DNA of 64,000 nucleotides from Granulicella sp. L56. GTDB lineage: Bacteria > Acidobacteriota > Terriglobia > Terriglobales > Acidobacteriaceae. A program made the translations under genes and the position numbers. The stretch lies in contig NZ_LMUS01000008.1 in the NCBI RefSeq assembly GCF_009765835.1, positions 27,998 to 91,997 of the forward strand. Reading direction: 5' to 3'. Each line of letters opens with the position of its first letter. Within the stretch, counting starts at the first letter, position 1. The notes beneath the pieces are model-generated. The model worked only from the letters and a program-made list of their open reading frames with translations, did not search any database and was not told where the DNA came from. Shown one piece after another: positions 42,757 through 51,717 of the stretch.

Positions 42757-43557
42757 TTGAGTGTAGCGAGTTTCTTGCGGTCGTTGGGGCGCAGTATGCG
42801 GTTGGCGGGGATGTTTACGGTGGCTGGGACGGAGCTGCTGGTGAAGCGTCCGGAGACGCGTGAGGCCAGGGCCGATTGGCTGCATCGTTTTGCGGCGGGG
42901 GCGATTCGAGGGCTGGGGATCGAGGTCGATGTGGTGGGGACGTTTCCCGAGCATGGAGCCGTGATCTCGAACCATCTGGGGTATCTGGATATTGTGGTGT
43001 TTGCGGCGCTGCATTCGTGTGTCTTTGTGTCGAAGGCGGAGTTGGAGACGGTTCCGGTGCTGGGCTGGATGACGACGATGGCGGGGACGGTGTATGTCGC
43101 GCGAGGGCATGGCGGGTCGGCGGTGAAGGCACGCAGCGGGATGCAGGCGGCGGCGGATGCGGGTTTGCCGGTAGTGTTTTTTCCTGAAGGAACAACGACG
43201 AATGGGAGCGGGCTGCTGAAGTTTCACAGCGGCTTGCTGGCGCAGGCGATGGAGAGCGGGATGCCCGTTACGGCGGCTTATTTGCATTACAACCTGGGGG
43301 CGGCTAATGATGCGACGGTGGCGGACGATGTCTGCTATTGGGGCGATGCGAAGATGCTGCCGCATATCTTTAAGCTGCTTGGATTGCGCGGGCTGAGGGT
43401 AGAGGTGCGATTTGCGGAGAGGCCGATTAAGTTTTCGAGCGATGTGATGCATCGCAAGCTGGCGGCGATCGAGGCACGGATGGCGGTGGCGGCGTTGGGA
43501 GATTCGACCCTTGCGGAAAGCGATATGGGTCGGGCCTTCAGCCCTCGGTTTTATTGA
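42757..43557 (+). CDS. 1-acyl-sn-glycerol-3-phosphate acyltransferase-like protein
   Basis: 266 residues of the PlsC/LPLAT family. The HX4D motif is in SNHLGYLDI, the substrate loop in VFFPEGTTTNG, with VYVARG between them. It probably acylates lysophosphatidate or a related lipid at the membrane; one hydrophobic region is near the N-terminus. Translation begins at TTG 42757 behind GGGAGG. The last residues (MGRAFSPRFY) are encoded by a dispersed intergenic repeat (family B, also at 55264), so the original stop codon seems to have been replaced when the repeat inserted. Confidence 0.88.
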   Translation: MSVASFLRSLGRSMRLAGMFTVAGTELLVKRPETREARADWLHRFAAGAIRGLGIEVDVVGTFPEHGAVISNHLGYLDIVVFAALHSCVFVSKAELETVPVLGWMTTMAGTVYVARGHGGSAVKARSGMQAAADAGLPVVFFPEGTTTNGSGLLKFHSGLLAQAMESGMPVTAAYLHYNLGAANDATVADDVCYWGDAKMLPHIFKLLGLRGLRVEVRFAERPIKFSSDVMHRKLAAIEARMAVAALGDSTLAESDMGRAFSPRFY

Positions 43558-43611
43558 TGAATGGTACCTGGGGCCGTGCCCCAGGCTGGTATAGGGCGCG
43601 CCGTTGGCGCT
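43525..43611 (+). repeat. Dispersed repeat family B, copy 1
   Basis: ATGGGTCGGGCCTTCAGCCC, then TCGG, a variable stretch, ATGGTACCTGGGGCCGTGCC, CCAGGCTGGTATAGGG and CCGTTGGCGCT. Copy 2 is at 55264-55354. The centre CCTGGGGC-CGT-GCCCCAGG is palindromic. Confidence 0.85.
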
Positions 43612-43657
43612 GGGTGGGGTGTGCGGCTGAAGCTGCGGAGATGTGAGGAGTGGAAAT

Positions 43658-43691
43658 CCCATGTCCCAGAGGCGGGACATGGGGCACCCGG
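43658..43691 (-). repeat. Dispersed palindromic repeat family C, intergenic copy
   Basis: CCCATGTCCC (43658-43667) pairs with GGGACATGGG (43674-43683), 6-base loop, followed by GCACCCGG. It is the reverse-oriented relative of the palindrome inside hemD. It sits between convergent genes and may also act as a terminator. Confidence 0.8.
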
Positions 43692-43701
43692 ATGGCTGTA
43701 G

Positions 43702-44532
43702 TTATTTTGTTGCTATTTGGGGGATGAGGGCGGTGAGGAGGCTGGTGAACTGGTGCTCGACGCGGCGGCCCGTCTCCATTACTTCTTCGTGGTTGATGGC
43801 TTCGTTGAGGACTCCGGCGGCCATGTTGGTGACGAGAGAGATGCCGAGGACCTCGATGCCCATGTGGCGAGCGATGATGACCTCGTGGACGGTGGACATG
43901 CCGACGAGGTCGGCTCCGAGGGTGCGGAAGGCGCGGATCTCGGCGGGGGTCTCGTAGCTGGGACCGAGGACGGCGAGGTAGACGCCTTCGGCGAGGGGGA
44001 TGTTTTGTTTTGCGGCTTCGGTTTGGGCGAGGGTGCGTAGCTGTGCCGAGTAGGCCGTGGTCATGTCGAAGAAGCGCGGGCCAAACTTCGCTTCGTTGGG
44101 GCCGAGGGCTGCGTTCGAGCCGGTGAGGTTGATGTGGTCGGAGATAGCTACGAGGCTGCCCTGCTTGTAGCTGGTGTTAATGGCTCCGGCGGCGTTGGTG
44201 ACGATGAGGGATTTGCATCCAAGCAGGCCGAGGACGCGGGTGGGGAAGGTGACTTCGGAGAGTGGGTAGCCTTCATAGGCGTGGACGCGGCCCTGCATGA
44301 CGGCTACGGGGACTCCGGCGATGTGGCCGAGGATGAGCTTGCCGGAGTGGCCTTCGACCGTGGATTGAGGGAAGTGGGGGATATCTCTATAGCTAATAGC
44401 GATAGGGTCTTCGACCTGCGAGGCGAAGTTGCCGAGGCCGGAGCCGAGGATAATGCCGAGGCGCGGGGTCAGCGTGGTGAGGGAGCGAATATGGTCGGCG
44501 GCGGCGGTGGCTTTTATATATAGGCTAGTCAT
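43702..44532 (-). CDS. Purine nucleoside phosphorylase (trimeric type)
   Basis: 276 residues from ATG 44532. Signature segments of the trimeric PNP/MTAP family: RLGIILGSGLGNFA with the phosphate-binding Ser, GHSGKLILGHIAGVPVAVMQGRVHAYEGY, LIVTNAAGAIN, LGPSYETPAEIRA with the base-binding Glu, and VGMSTVHEVIIARHMG, then a C-terminal N in SLVTNMAAG. It cleaves inosine or guanosine and deoxy forms to free base and ribose-1-phosphate. With the NupC-type carrier, thymidine phosphorylase and cytidine deaminase in the next 11 kb it suggests a nucleoside-scavenging lifestyle, although the genes are not in one operon. Confidence 0.93.
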   Translation of the reverse strand: MTSLYIKATAAADHIRSLTTLTPRLGIILGSGLGNFASQVEDPIAISYRDIPHFPQSTVEGHSGKLILGHIAGVPVAVMQGRVHAYEGYPLSEVTFPTRVLGLLGCKSLIVTNAAGAINTSYKQGSLVAISDHINLTGSNAALGPNEAKFGPRFFDMTTAYSAQLRTLAQTEAAKQNIPLAEGVYLAVLGPSYETPAEIRAFRTLGADLVGMSTVHEVIIARHMGIEVLGISLVTNMAAGVLNEAINHEEVMETGRRVEHQFTSLLTALIPQIATK

Positions 44533-44569
44533 AGACGTGCTCTTCACAGTTTAGCGATGCTACGATCCT

Positions 44570-45199
44570 ATGGCACTCTGCTCCGTCTATGGTCGGCTTG
44601 TTTCTACGACGGAGCGCCCGACGAGTATTACCGAAAGGCAGGACCGGATGGAGAGAGAAGCCGTGAACCCAGATGCGGAGGATACTGAGGTTGCGAAGAC
44701 ACTCGCTTCGATTCATACAGAGTCGGGCGCTAGTCTCTACGATCTGGCGTCGGCTTCGCCGGTGCTGCTGATCTTTCTGCGGCATTTTGGATGCTCGTTT
44801 TGCAGGCAGGCGATCAGTGATGTAGCCGGCCTGCGTGGTGAGTTGGATCGGCGCGGTGTTCGGCCTGTGTTTGTTCATATGGGGACGCCTGAACGGGCGA
44901 AACCATTCTTCGATTATTACGGGATTGGGGATGTAGAGCGGGTCAGTGATCCGGAGGCGACGGTGTACCGAAATCCGGTGTTCGCACTGCATCGAATTAA
45001 TCCGCTGCGGAGTTTGTTTCAGGCTGCGGTCTGGATGGGGTGGTTGAAAGGCTCGATCTTCAAGCATGGGATCGGGGCCATTAAGGAAGACGGGCATCAG
45101 ATGCAGGGCATCTTTTATCTAGATGGGCCGAAGATTGTGCGCGAGTTTCGCTATCGGACGATCGCTGATGAGCCGGATTACCTGAAGCTGATTCGTTGA
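44570..45199 (+). CDS. Peroxiredoxin-like protein (AhpC/TSA, SelL-related)
   Basis: The start is uncertain: ATG 44570 gives 209 residues, ATG 44648 gives 183. The thioredoxin-like domain has SPVLLIFLRHFGCSFCRQAISD, a CxxC-type redox pair, then PVFVHMGTPERAKPFFDYYGI and VSDPEATVYR, which match the PRX-like-2/SelL group of AhpC-TSA proteins. A thiol peroxidase or reductase role is likely; the substrate is unknown. It is divergent from the PNP gene. Confidence 0.75.
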   Translation: MALCSVYGRLVSTTERPTSITERQDRMEREAVNPDAEDTEVAKTLASIHTESGASLYDLASASPVLLIFLRHFGCSFCRQAISDVAGLRGELDRRGVRPVFVHMGTPERAKPFFDYYGIGDVERVSDPEATVYRNPVFALHRINPLRSLFQAAVWMGWLKGSIFKHGIGAIKEDGHQMQGIFYLDGPKIVREFRYRTIADEPDYLKLIR

Positions 45200-45240
45200 G
45201 CCGGTAGCTGCTTGAGGTTTTTACTGCTTATTTTTACTGC

Positions 45241-46476
45241 TTAGTGGATGAGCATGGAGACGATAGCGGCGGACATGAGGTTGGCCAGGGTTCCGGCGAC
45301 CATGGCGCGGAGGCCAAGGCGGGCTAGATCGTTGCGGCGTTCGGGGATGAGGGCGCCGATGCCTCCGATCTGGATGCCGATGGAGCTGAGGTTGGCGAAG
45401 CCGCAGAGGGCGAAGGTGGTGATGGTGAAGCTGCGAGGGGAGATTAATGCTCGCTGCGCGCCGAGGTCGGTGTAAGCTATGAGCTCGTTGAGAACGGTGC
45501 GGGTTCCGAGGAGGTTGCCGACGAGTTTGGCCTCGTGCCAGGGGATGCCGATGAGCCAGGCTACGGGCGCGAAGAAGAAGCCGAGGACGGCGTTGAGGCT
45601 TACAGGAAAGGGAATGTGGTGTGGGGCAAGAAGATTGTGGACTCCGCCGAATATTCCGTTGGTGAGCGAGACCAGCGCGAGGAAGCTGATGAGCATGATG
45701 GCGACGTTGAAGGCGAGCGCGCCGCCGTCGATGGTGCCGCGGGCGATGGCTCCGATGAAGTTCTCGTTGCTGTGCTCGTCGTTGGGCGGCATTTTTACGA
45801 TGCCTGCGGTGGCGGGAACTTCGGTCTCGGGGACGAGCATCTTGGCGATGAGGATGGTGCCGGGTGCGGTCATGATGACTGCCGCAAGTAAATCCGACGC
45901 GTGGATGCCGTAGGCGATGTAGGCCGCCATGATTCCGCCGGAGACGTGGGCCATGCCGGAGGTCATGATGGTCATCAGCTCGGAGTAGGTGGCTCCGTTG
46001 AGGAAGGGGCGGATGGTGAGCGGGGCCTCAGTCTGTCCCATGAAGATGCTGGCGGCGACGTTGGTGGACTCGGCTCCGGAGATGCCCATGGTCTTTTGCA
46101 TGACCCAGGCGAAGGCGCGGATGACGAGTTGCATGAAGCCGATGTAGTAGAGCACCGCGAAGAAGGCAGAGATGAAGATGATGGTAGGCAGGACGCGGAA
46201 GGCGAAGATCGCGACTGCCGCATTGCTGCCGCCGAGTGGGCCGAAGACCATCTCTGAACCGGCGACGGAGTGCTCGAGCAGCATGTTGACGGCGCTGCCT
46301 GCGGCGGCGAGGAAGCGCTGACCGAGGGAGGAGTCGAGCACGATGAAGGCGAAGAGGAATTGCAGGCCGAGTCCCCAGGCTACGGTGCGCCAGCGGATGG
46401 CGCGACGGTTGGTGGAGAAGACGTAGGCGACGCCGATGAAGACGATGAGTCCGAGAAGTCCGGTGAAACGAGCCAA
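45241..46476 (-). CDS. Concentrative nucleoside transporter (NupC/CNT family)
   Basis: About 411 residues with eight or more membrane segments. The CNT landmarks are present: GGSNAAVAIFAFRVLPTIIFISAFFAVLYYIG, SGAESTNVAASIFMGQTEAPL with the substrate-binding Gln-Thr-Glu, MTSGMAHVSGGIMAAYI, and GTRTVLNELIAY, ALCGFANLSSIGIQIGG near the C-terminus. It imports nucleosides with H+ or Na+. I take TTG 46476 as start because AGGAG lies six bases before it. It probably feeds the phosphorylases and the deaminase encoded nearby. Confidence 0.92.
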   Translation of the reverse strand: MARFTGLLGLIVFIGVAYVFSTNRRAIRWRTVAWGLGLQFLFAFIVLDSSLGQRFLAAAGSAVNMLLEHSVAGSEMVFGPLGGSNAAVAIFAFRVLPTIIFISAFFAVLYYIGFMQLVIRAFAWVMQKTMGISGAESTNVAASIFMGQTEAPLTIRPFLNGATYSELMTIMTSGMAHVSGGIMAAYIAYGIHASDLLAAVIMTAPGTILIAKMLVPETEVPATAGIVKMPPNDEHSNENFIGAIARGTIDGGALAFNVAIMLISFLALVSLTNGIFGGVHNLLAPHHIPFPVSLNAVLGFFFAPVAWLIGIPWHEAKLVGNLLGTRTVLNELIAYTDLGAQRALISPRSFTITTFALCGFANLSSIGIQIGGIGALIPERRNDLARLGLRAMVAGTLANLMSAAIVSMLIH

Positions 46477-46632
46477 AGGGTGCTCCTGCAAAGGTAAGGC
46501 GCGGGCGAAATCTTTGATGAGTGTACCGGTTGGAGGGAGAGCTATCCAACGATTTCGTGATTCTCGGTTGAGTCGTGTGGGAAGCTGGACGAAACTGCGG
46601 CTGCGGAATGGGTGGTGGCAGGAACTACAAAA

Positions 46633-46683
46633 GCGAAATACAGGGGCCTCTCCACTCCGCTTCGCTCCGGTCGAGATGACGTG
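46633..46683 (-). repeat. Dispersed repeat family A, complete copy
   Basis: Plus-strand GCGAAATACAGGGGCCTCTC, CACTCCGCTTCGCTCCGGTC, GAGATGACGTG, in the gap between the diguanylate cyclase and the nucleoside transporter. Confidence 0.9.
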
Positions 46684-46796
46684 CGGTTGAGGCGGGTGTT
46701 TTTACTGTATCGGCAAATGCTTCGGTTCCCGGCGCATCGGCTCAGTTCACCCTGGCGTTTTATCGTTTCCGAAGGGGATGTAGCGCAGGTGAGACT

Positions 46797-48068
46797 TTAC
46801 TGTAAATGAGCAGAGGCTACATCGAGGTTGATCTGAGAAAGCGTGGCGGGTTTTTGTTTGAGGGCATACATGCGACGGTCTGCGGTGCTGAGCAGCTTGG
46901 TTGCGTCTTCCGCATCGTCGGGGTAGATGGCGATGCCGAGGCTGGCCGTCATGGTGAAAGCTCGTCCGTCGATGAGGATGGGCCTTTGGATGGAGTTTTG
47001 GATGGTGCTCAAAAGTTGATCGAGAATGTGGACGTCTGTGATGTCGGGAGCTATTAAGGTGAACTCGTCGCCTCCGAGGCGCGCGAGGATATTGCGGGCA
47101 GGCAGGTCTTCGAGAAGGTTCTTCGCGACGCCGCAGAGGATTTGATCGCCAGCCTGATGGCCAAGAGTGTCGTTGATCTTCTTGAAGCCATCCAGATCGA
47201 AGATGAGCAGGGCGAGATGGTCGTTGAGACGGCGGCAGTGGGTGAGGGCAGTATCGAGGTGATCTTCGAAGGAGCGGCGGTTGGGCAAGCCAGTGAGGTG
47301 ATCGTGCATTGCGAGCCATTGGTTGCTCGAGAGCTGCTCTTCCAGCATGACGAGAATCATGCCGATGGTGATGAGGGTCTTCTGCATGTTCCAGACGTGC
47401 GAGGCAATATCAGCATAGGCGCGGTAGTACACGATAAACGGATGCACGAAGAAGCAGAGGGCCCAGGTGAAAAATCCTGTCAGGATCGCAAGTCTTCCCG
47501 TGCTGTGCCGAGGAAGGCGGTGAAGGTATTTAATTCCGGCGATGGCGTAGACGCCACTGAGGCTCCAATAGACTGCCTGCCGATACTCGCCGTAGTGGAT
47601 CAGCAGACCGATGCCAAGCCATCCGGACAGATGAACGAGGGTGACAAGCCAGGTACGGCGCAGGTAGAGGGAGCTGGCTCCCGCGATAAAAAGACCAGAT
47701 GCAATTGCCGGAAAGTAGGGAATCGGATTAGAGATGTGCAGACCATAGAGGGTATCGATGGTCAGCAAAGGAAGGGTGTTCAGTGTCAGGTAGATTAAAC
47801 GGACTCGTGAGGGAATCGGATGTCTTCTGGAATCCCAGGTAAAGACCAAGCCCGCGATGAGATAGCAGTCGAGGACGACGACGTGAAGAATCCTGTCTGG
47901 CATGCCGTCCTTCGCATAGAAGATGTGGGCGCAGGACTCGACCAGGGTAATGAGAAGCCCGAGCAGCCAGATGTCCGCTTGTTCATGCGGATGGCGTCTG
48001 CGCATGAGAAGGAGGATGACGATGAGAATCGCCAGTGCTGAGAGATCGGGAAGAAAGGCGTAGTTCAT
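46797..48068 (-). CDS. Membrane diguanylate cyclase (GGDEF)
   Basis: 423 residues. The N-terminal half (about 1-235) is a membrane sensor with seven or eight hydrophobic helices and no known named domain. A short helix leads to the GGDEF domain (about 255-415): HDHLTGLPNRRSFEDHL, LIFDLDGFKKINDTLGHQAGD, and the active-site loop ARLGGDEFTLI. The catalytic motif is intact, so it should make cyclic di-GMP. A possible RxxD inhibitory site is not seen in the usual place. ATG 48068 is preferred over TTG 48071 because of the GGAG box. The signal sensed is unknown. Confidence 0.9.
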   Translation of the reverse strand: MNYAFLPDLSALAILIVILLLMRRRHPHEQADIWLLGLLITLVESCAHIFYAKDGMPDRILHVVVLDCYLIAGLVFTWDSRRHPIPSRVRLIYLTLNTLPLLTIDTLYGLHISNPIPYFPAIASGLFIAGASSLYLRRTWLVTLVHLSGWLGIGLLIHYGEYRQAVYWSLSGVYAIAGIKYLHRLPRHSTGRLAILTGFFTWALCFFVHPFIVYYRAYADIASHVWNMQKTLITIGMILVMLEEQLSSNQWLAMHDHLTGLPNRRSFEDHLDTALTHCRRLNDHLALLIFDLDGFKKINDTLGHQAGDQILCGVAKNLLEDLPARNILARLGGDEFTLIAPDITDVHILDQLLSTIQNSIQRPILIDGRAFTMTASLGIAIYPDDAEDATKLLSTADRRMYALKQKPATLSQINLDVASAHLQ

Positions 48069-48222
48069 CAAGCTCCGTACAACTAATGGTTCAGTTGGTA
48101 GTCAAACGGGCCCGTTAAGTCGATGCTCTTATGAAAGAGTTGTTAACTACAGATTATCTGCCAATCAAGTATCGCGAATCCATTTATTTTTGCGGCCATT
48201 TGAAGGATTCATGGCAATTGGA

Positions 48223-48786
48223 TCAGGCGCGAGGCGTTGGAGGACGCGCGGGGTTGCCAACGACGGTCGCGCCGGGCGGAACGTTTCGGGTGACTACGCT
48301 GCCCGCGCCGATGATGGCGTCGTCGCCGATGGTGATGCCGGGAAGGATGATGGCTCCGCCGCCGATCCATACGTTGGCACCGATGCGGACGGGGCGACCG
48401 CTCTCAAGGCTGGTGCGGCGAGCTTCGGGATCGCGAGGATGGTCGGCGGCGTAGATCTGGACGGCGGGGCCGATCTGGGTCTGGTCACCGATTTCGATGG
48501 AGGAGACGTCGAGCAGGACGCAGTTGAAGTTAAGGAAGACGCCGCTGCCGAGGCGGATGTTGTAGCCATAGTCGCAGAAAAATGGCGGACGGATGACGGA
48601 GCCGTGACCGCAGGCGGCGAGGAGTTGGCCGAGCAGAGGGGTATGAGTCACCCTGTGGTGGGGCGTGGTGTTGTATTGGTAGAGCAGGGCGGTGGCGTGG
48701 TTGCGGTCGGCGATGAGAGTGGGGTCGCCAGCGTCGTAGAGCTCGCCCGAGAGCATCTTTTCTTTTTCGGTTTTTTCTGGCTGCAT
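48223..48786 (-). CDS. Maltose/galactoside O-acetyltransferase-type protein
   Basis: 187 residues. The N-terminal maltose-acetyltransferase helical domain (KEKMLSGELYDAGDPTLIADR) precedes a left-handed beta-helix of hexapeptide repeats (about 70-180: FNCVLLDVSSIEIGDQTQIGP, then VRIGANVWIGGGAIILPGITIGDDAIIGAGSVVTRNVP). The catalytic His is in AADHPRDPEARR. It transfers acetyl from acetyl-CoA to a sugar. GGGGGA precedes the ATG. It is close to the family length. No sugar gene is adjacent. Confidence 0.9.
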   Translation of the reverse strand: MQPEKTEKEKMLSGELYDAGDPTLIADRNHATALLYQYNTTPHHRVTHTPLLGQLLAACGHGSVIRPPFFCDYGYNIRLGSGVFLNFNCVLLDVSSIEIGDQTQIGPAVQIYAADHPRDPEARRTSLESGRPVRIGANVWIGGGAIILPGITIGDDAIIGAGSVVTRNVPPGATVVGNPARPPTPRA

Positions 48787-48989
48787 GATGTCCCCCTCCC
48801 CCTCAAAAGTCCTAAAGTCTTCGAAGTAGATATTCCAGGTCTGGACTTCGATGCTTTGAAATTTTCAGGTTAAAAGTAAAAATCCAGTCGTGGCCGGACT
48901 GGATTTCGGTTTCTTTCGCTGTGTTAATTATAGCGAGCGTGTCAATAGGGGATTGGGAGACTGTTGCGTCAGTTCAAAATCATAAAGAC

Positions 48990-49054
48990 GCGAATACAGG
49001 GGTATCTCCACTGTCACTATTCGACTTCGCTCAGGGGCCGGTTGAGATGACGTG
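48990..49054 (-). repeat. Dispersed repeat family A, copy with insert
   Basis: Plus-strand GCGAATACAGGGGTATCTCC, then ACTGTCACTATTCGACTTCG, CTCAGGGGCCGGTTGAGATG, ACGTG. The middle is about 14 bases longer than in the short copies. Confidence 0.8.
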
Positions 49055-49074
49055 AGTCTTGATTGGATTTCCTT

Positions 49075-49103
49075 CACTGCGCGGCTTCGGTAGAGATGAC
49101 GTG
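49075..49103 (-). repeat. Dispersed repeat family A, partial copy
   Basis: CACTGCGCGGCTTCGGTAGA followed by GATGACGTG, 20 bases after a longer copy in the same orientation. Confidence 0.7.
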
Positions 49104-49122
49104 GATTGTGGCTGATATTGCT

Positions 49123-51717
49123 TCAGAGTCTTTGGACAGGTTCCTGATGGCTGCCGAGATGGCGGATGCTGTCTTCAAAGTTTTGTGTCAGCTCTGCCGG
49201 GGTGGAGTGCTCGTCGGCTGGGATGACTTTGCCGAGATGGATCTCCAGATGGCCGGAGCGTAGCCAGCCATTTTTTTTCATTTGATCGAAGCCGATGAGA
49301 GCTATGGGCAGCACAGGGACGCGTGACTCCTGTGCGAGCAGGCCTATGCCGGGGCGGAAGGGGTGCAGCTTTGCTTCGGGGCTGCGGGTGCCTTCGGGAA
49401 AGATCAGCACGGAGTAGCCGTTGTCCATGGCCCCGCCCGCGTGTTCGAAGCTGCACTGAAATCCGCGCAGGCGGGGCAGCGGAAAGACGTTGAACAGCGC
49501 GGTGACCAGCCAGTAGCCTGCCGGAGCCAGCAGGTTGAGGAGAGTGTTCGGTTGGTTTTGGCCGCGACGGAGATCAAGCAACATCTCGCCGGACATGGCG
49601 ATTGCGGTTCGGTGGCGCAATCGCGCGGGCAGCGCATAGAGGATGAGTGCTCCATCGTAGGCGGTGACGTGATTGGCGATGATGAGCAATGGACCTTGCG
49701 GGGCGTGGTCGGATGGGCGCACTATTTTGGGTGCTGCCAATAGCCGGATGAGTGGTCGCATGACAAGCTCGATGAATGCGATGCGCGCGGCTTTGATGGG
49801 CCAGGACCAGGGCCAGCGGGGATAGATGTGGCTGGGCGCTGTGGGCTCTGGTTTAGTGATTGGAGCGTGCGGGGTAACGGTGGAGGGCTCTGCTATGGGG
49901 GGAGCGGTCTCGTTGTGGATCAACTGGCGCAGGTCGCCGAGGGTGATGGCCTTTGCAATTGCATCGTCGTTGAGCTCGAGTTGTAGCTGATGTTCTAATT
50001 CGGATTGCAATTGGACGCGCCCGAGGCTGTCCAGATGCAGGTCTTCGGAGAGGCGAAGATGGTCGTTAGGGTGAGAGATGGGTTCGCCGGTTACTGCGGC
50101 GATTAATTTGAGCAGGATGTCTTCGTCAGTGGAGGGGGATGGTTGAGACTGTTGCTGATGGAGGATGGTCTCGCAGGCCCACTGCGTGACATCTCTTCGT
50201 AACTGCTTGCCGGTTGAGGTGTAGGGGAATTGCAGTTGCCGCCACTTCAGCACGCGGCGAATTTGCTGATGGTTGGCCAGTGCGCGGTTTGCGGTGGCGA
50301 CGGCTGTCTGTAACTCCTCGTCGCTTCCGTAGAAGAGTACGACTGCTATTGGTTCTGCGCCCCCGACTGTGGTTGCGCATGGGACGACTACGCATCCGCG
50401 CACGCCGGGCTGGGCATTCATCGCCTCTTCAAGGTCGGCGGGATGTATGTTCATGCCAGCGGCAGTGACAATTACGTCGCCTCTTCTGCCGAGGAAGCGC
50501 AGCTCGCCGGAGGGGTTCTCGGCTGCGAGATCGCCTGTTGCCAGCCACTCGCTTTCGCGAGGATGCATTGTGCCGTTCTGCCATGTGGACGCGGAAAGCA
50601 TATCGCCACGCACGAGAATTTCGCCTTCGCTGCTGAGGCGCACCTCGCGGCCGGGCAATGCCTTTCCGATAGTTCCATGCGCTACGCGGAAGGGATGATT
50701 GAGTGTGATCAGCGCGGCGGTTTCGGTCATTCCATAGCCTTGTATCAGCGCCAGGCCCAGTTGATTCCAGAAGCGCTCGAGGTCGGTGGGGAGGGTTGCG
50801 CCGCCGGAGATGATGGCCCAGAATTTCCAGCCGAGCGCGCGGTGCACGGAGCGGAATTTCCACCAGCGCTTTAAGGGGGGGAGTGTGTTTGCCTGCTCTA
50901 ATTTTTCGGGGGTGAGATTGAATTGTGTCAGTAGATGGGCGCGCAGCAGGTGGAGGACGCGTGGTACGGCTATGAGTACCGAGATGCGTTCGCGATGGAT
51001 GAGGTGGATCGTGCGCCTGGCCTCAAGTTGTTCGACGAAGTGCACCTCTGCGGCAAGGAGCGGAGGTATCCAGAGACCCATGAATTGGCCAAAGACATGG
51101 CTGAGAGGAAGGGTGTGCAGAAAACGCAGGGGGTGGACCCAGCGCTCGTAGCGGCAGTACTTTGCTATCTCGACTTCGATGGGTTGAAGGCTGGCCAGTA
51201 CGTTGCGGTGGGTATGGACGATGCCCTTTGGCTCGGAGGTCGTGCCCGAAGTGAAGATGATTTGGAAAGGAGTCTGATCGTTGACGGCGCTGCTTACTGC
51301 GAAGTTTGGGTGTGCGGGGAGACGTGTGGCCATCGCTGAAAGTTCGAGCTGCGGCAGGTCGGTCTTGAGCGATGCGAGGAGAGGCTGGTCGCAGACGATG
51401 AGCTTTGGCGTGACGTCGTTCAAGATGCGTTGGGCGAAGGAGGTTGAACCTGCGGCGTCGAGCGGGACGGCGATGACTCCCCGCAGCAGGCAGCCGAAGA
51501 ATGCGGCGATCCACTCTGCGGAGTTCGCGCCCCAGAGGACGACTCGCTCGCCCGGTGCGATGCCGCGATGATCGATCTCTGCGGCGAAACGGCCTGCGAG
51601 GTTTGCGATTTCGCCGTAAGTGGTTCGATCACTGCGATTGCCGCGATGGGCCACTACCGCCGTTTGGGCAGCGTGCTGGCGGAGCTCGTGCACGAGGCTG
51701 GCCAGATGAGCGCGCAC
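49123..51717 (-). CDS. Fused AMP-ligase, acyl-carrier-protein and acyltransferase
   Basis: 864 residues, start GTG 51717. Domain order: ANL adenylating enzyme (about 1-510; FTSGTTSEPKG P-loop, GYGMTETAALI, LATGDLA, and TSTGKQLRRD with the catalytic Lys), a small acyl-carrier domain (about 525-600; EDLHLDSLGRVQL with phosphopantetheine Ser564), a Pro-rich linker, and a LPLAT acyltransferase (about 645-860; IIANHVTAYDG with His683 of HX4D, VLIFPEGTRSPEA). The chain suggests activation of a fatty acid, loading on the built-in carrier and transfer to a lipid acceptor. E. coli Aas combines the same two enzymes in the opposite order and without the carrier. The acceptor is unknown. Confidence 0.9.
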   Translation of the reverse strand: MRAHLASLVHELRQHAAQTAVVAHRGNRSDRTTYGEIANLAGRFAAEIDHRGIAPGERVVLWGANSAEWIAAFFGCLLRGVIAVPLDAAGSTSFAQRILNDVTPKLIVCDQPLLASLKTDLPQLELSAMATRLPAHPNFAVSSAVNDQTPFQIIFTSGTTSEPKGIVHTHRNVLASLQPIEVEIAKYCRYERWVHPLRFLHTLPLSHVFGQFMGLWIPPLLAAEVHFVEQLEARRTIHLIHRERISVLIAVPRVLHLLRAHLLTQFNLTPEKLEQANTLPPLKRWWKFRSVHRALGWKFWAIISGGATLPTDLERFWNQLGLALIQGYGMTETAALITLNHPFRVAHGTIGKALPGREVRLSSEGEILVRGDMLSASTWQNGTMHPRESEWLATGDLAAENPSGELRFLGRRGDVIVTAAGMNIHPADLEEAMNAQPGVRGCVVVPCATTVGGAEPIAVVLFYGSDEELQTAVATANRALANHQQIRRVLKWRQLQFPYTSTGKQLRRDVTQWACETILHQQQSQPSPSTDEDILLKLIAAVTGEPISHPNDHLRLSEDLHLDSLGRVQLQSELEHQLQLELNDDAIAKAITLGDLRQLIHNETAPPIAEPSTVTPHAPITKPEPTAPSHIYPRWPWSWPIKAARIAFIELVMRPLIRLLAAPKIVRPSDHAPQGPLLIIANHVTAYDGALILYALPARLRHRTAIAMSGEMLLDLRRGQNQPNTLLNLLAPAGYWLVTALFNVFPLPRLRGFQCSFEHAGGAMDNGYSVLIFPEGTRSPEAKLHPFRPGIGLLAQESRVPVLPIALIGFDQMKKNGWLRSGHLEIHLGKVIPADEHSTPAELTQNFEDSIRHLGSHQEPVQRL

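Larger units (their letters stand above)
48787..49122. other. Intergenic region with two repeat-A copies
   Basis: About 336 bases without a gene. Copies of repeat family A at 48990-49054 and 49075-49103 lie in tandem, the second lacking its 'AAATACAGGG' end. The remaining 200 bases are relatively A/T-rich and carry the acetyltransferase promoter, which reads leftward. Confidence 0.5.

Noticed and set aside
48223-48873. A plus-strand open frame of 227 codons over the acetyltransferase
   Set aside because: Antisense to the clear hexapeptide-repeat acetyltransferase; its Gly/Asp-rich text mirrors the beta-helix repeats.
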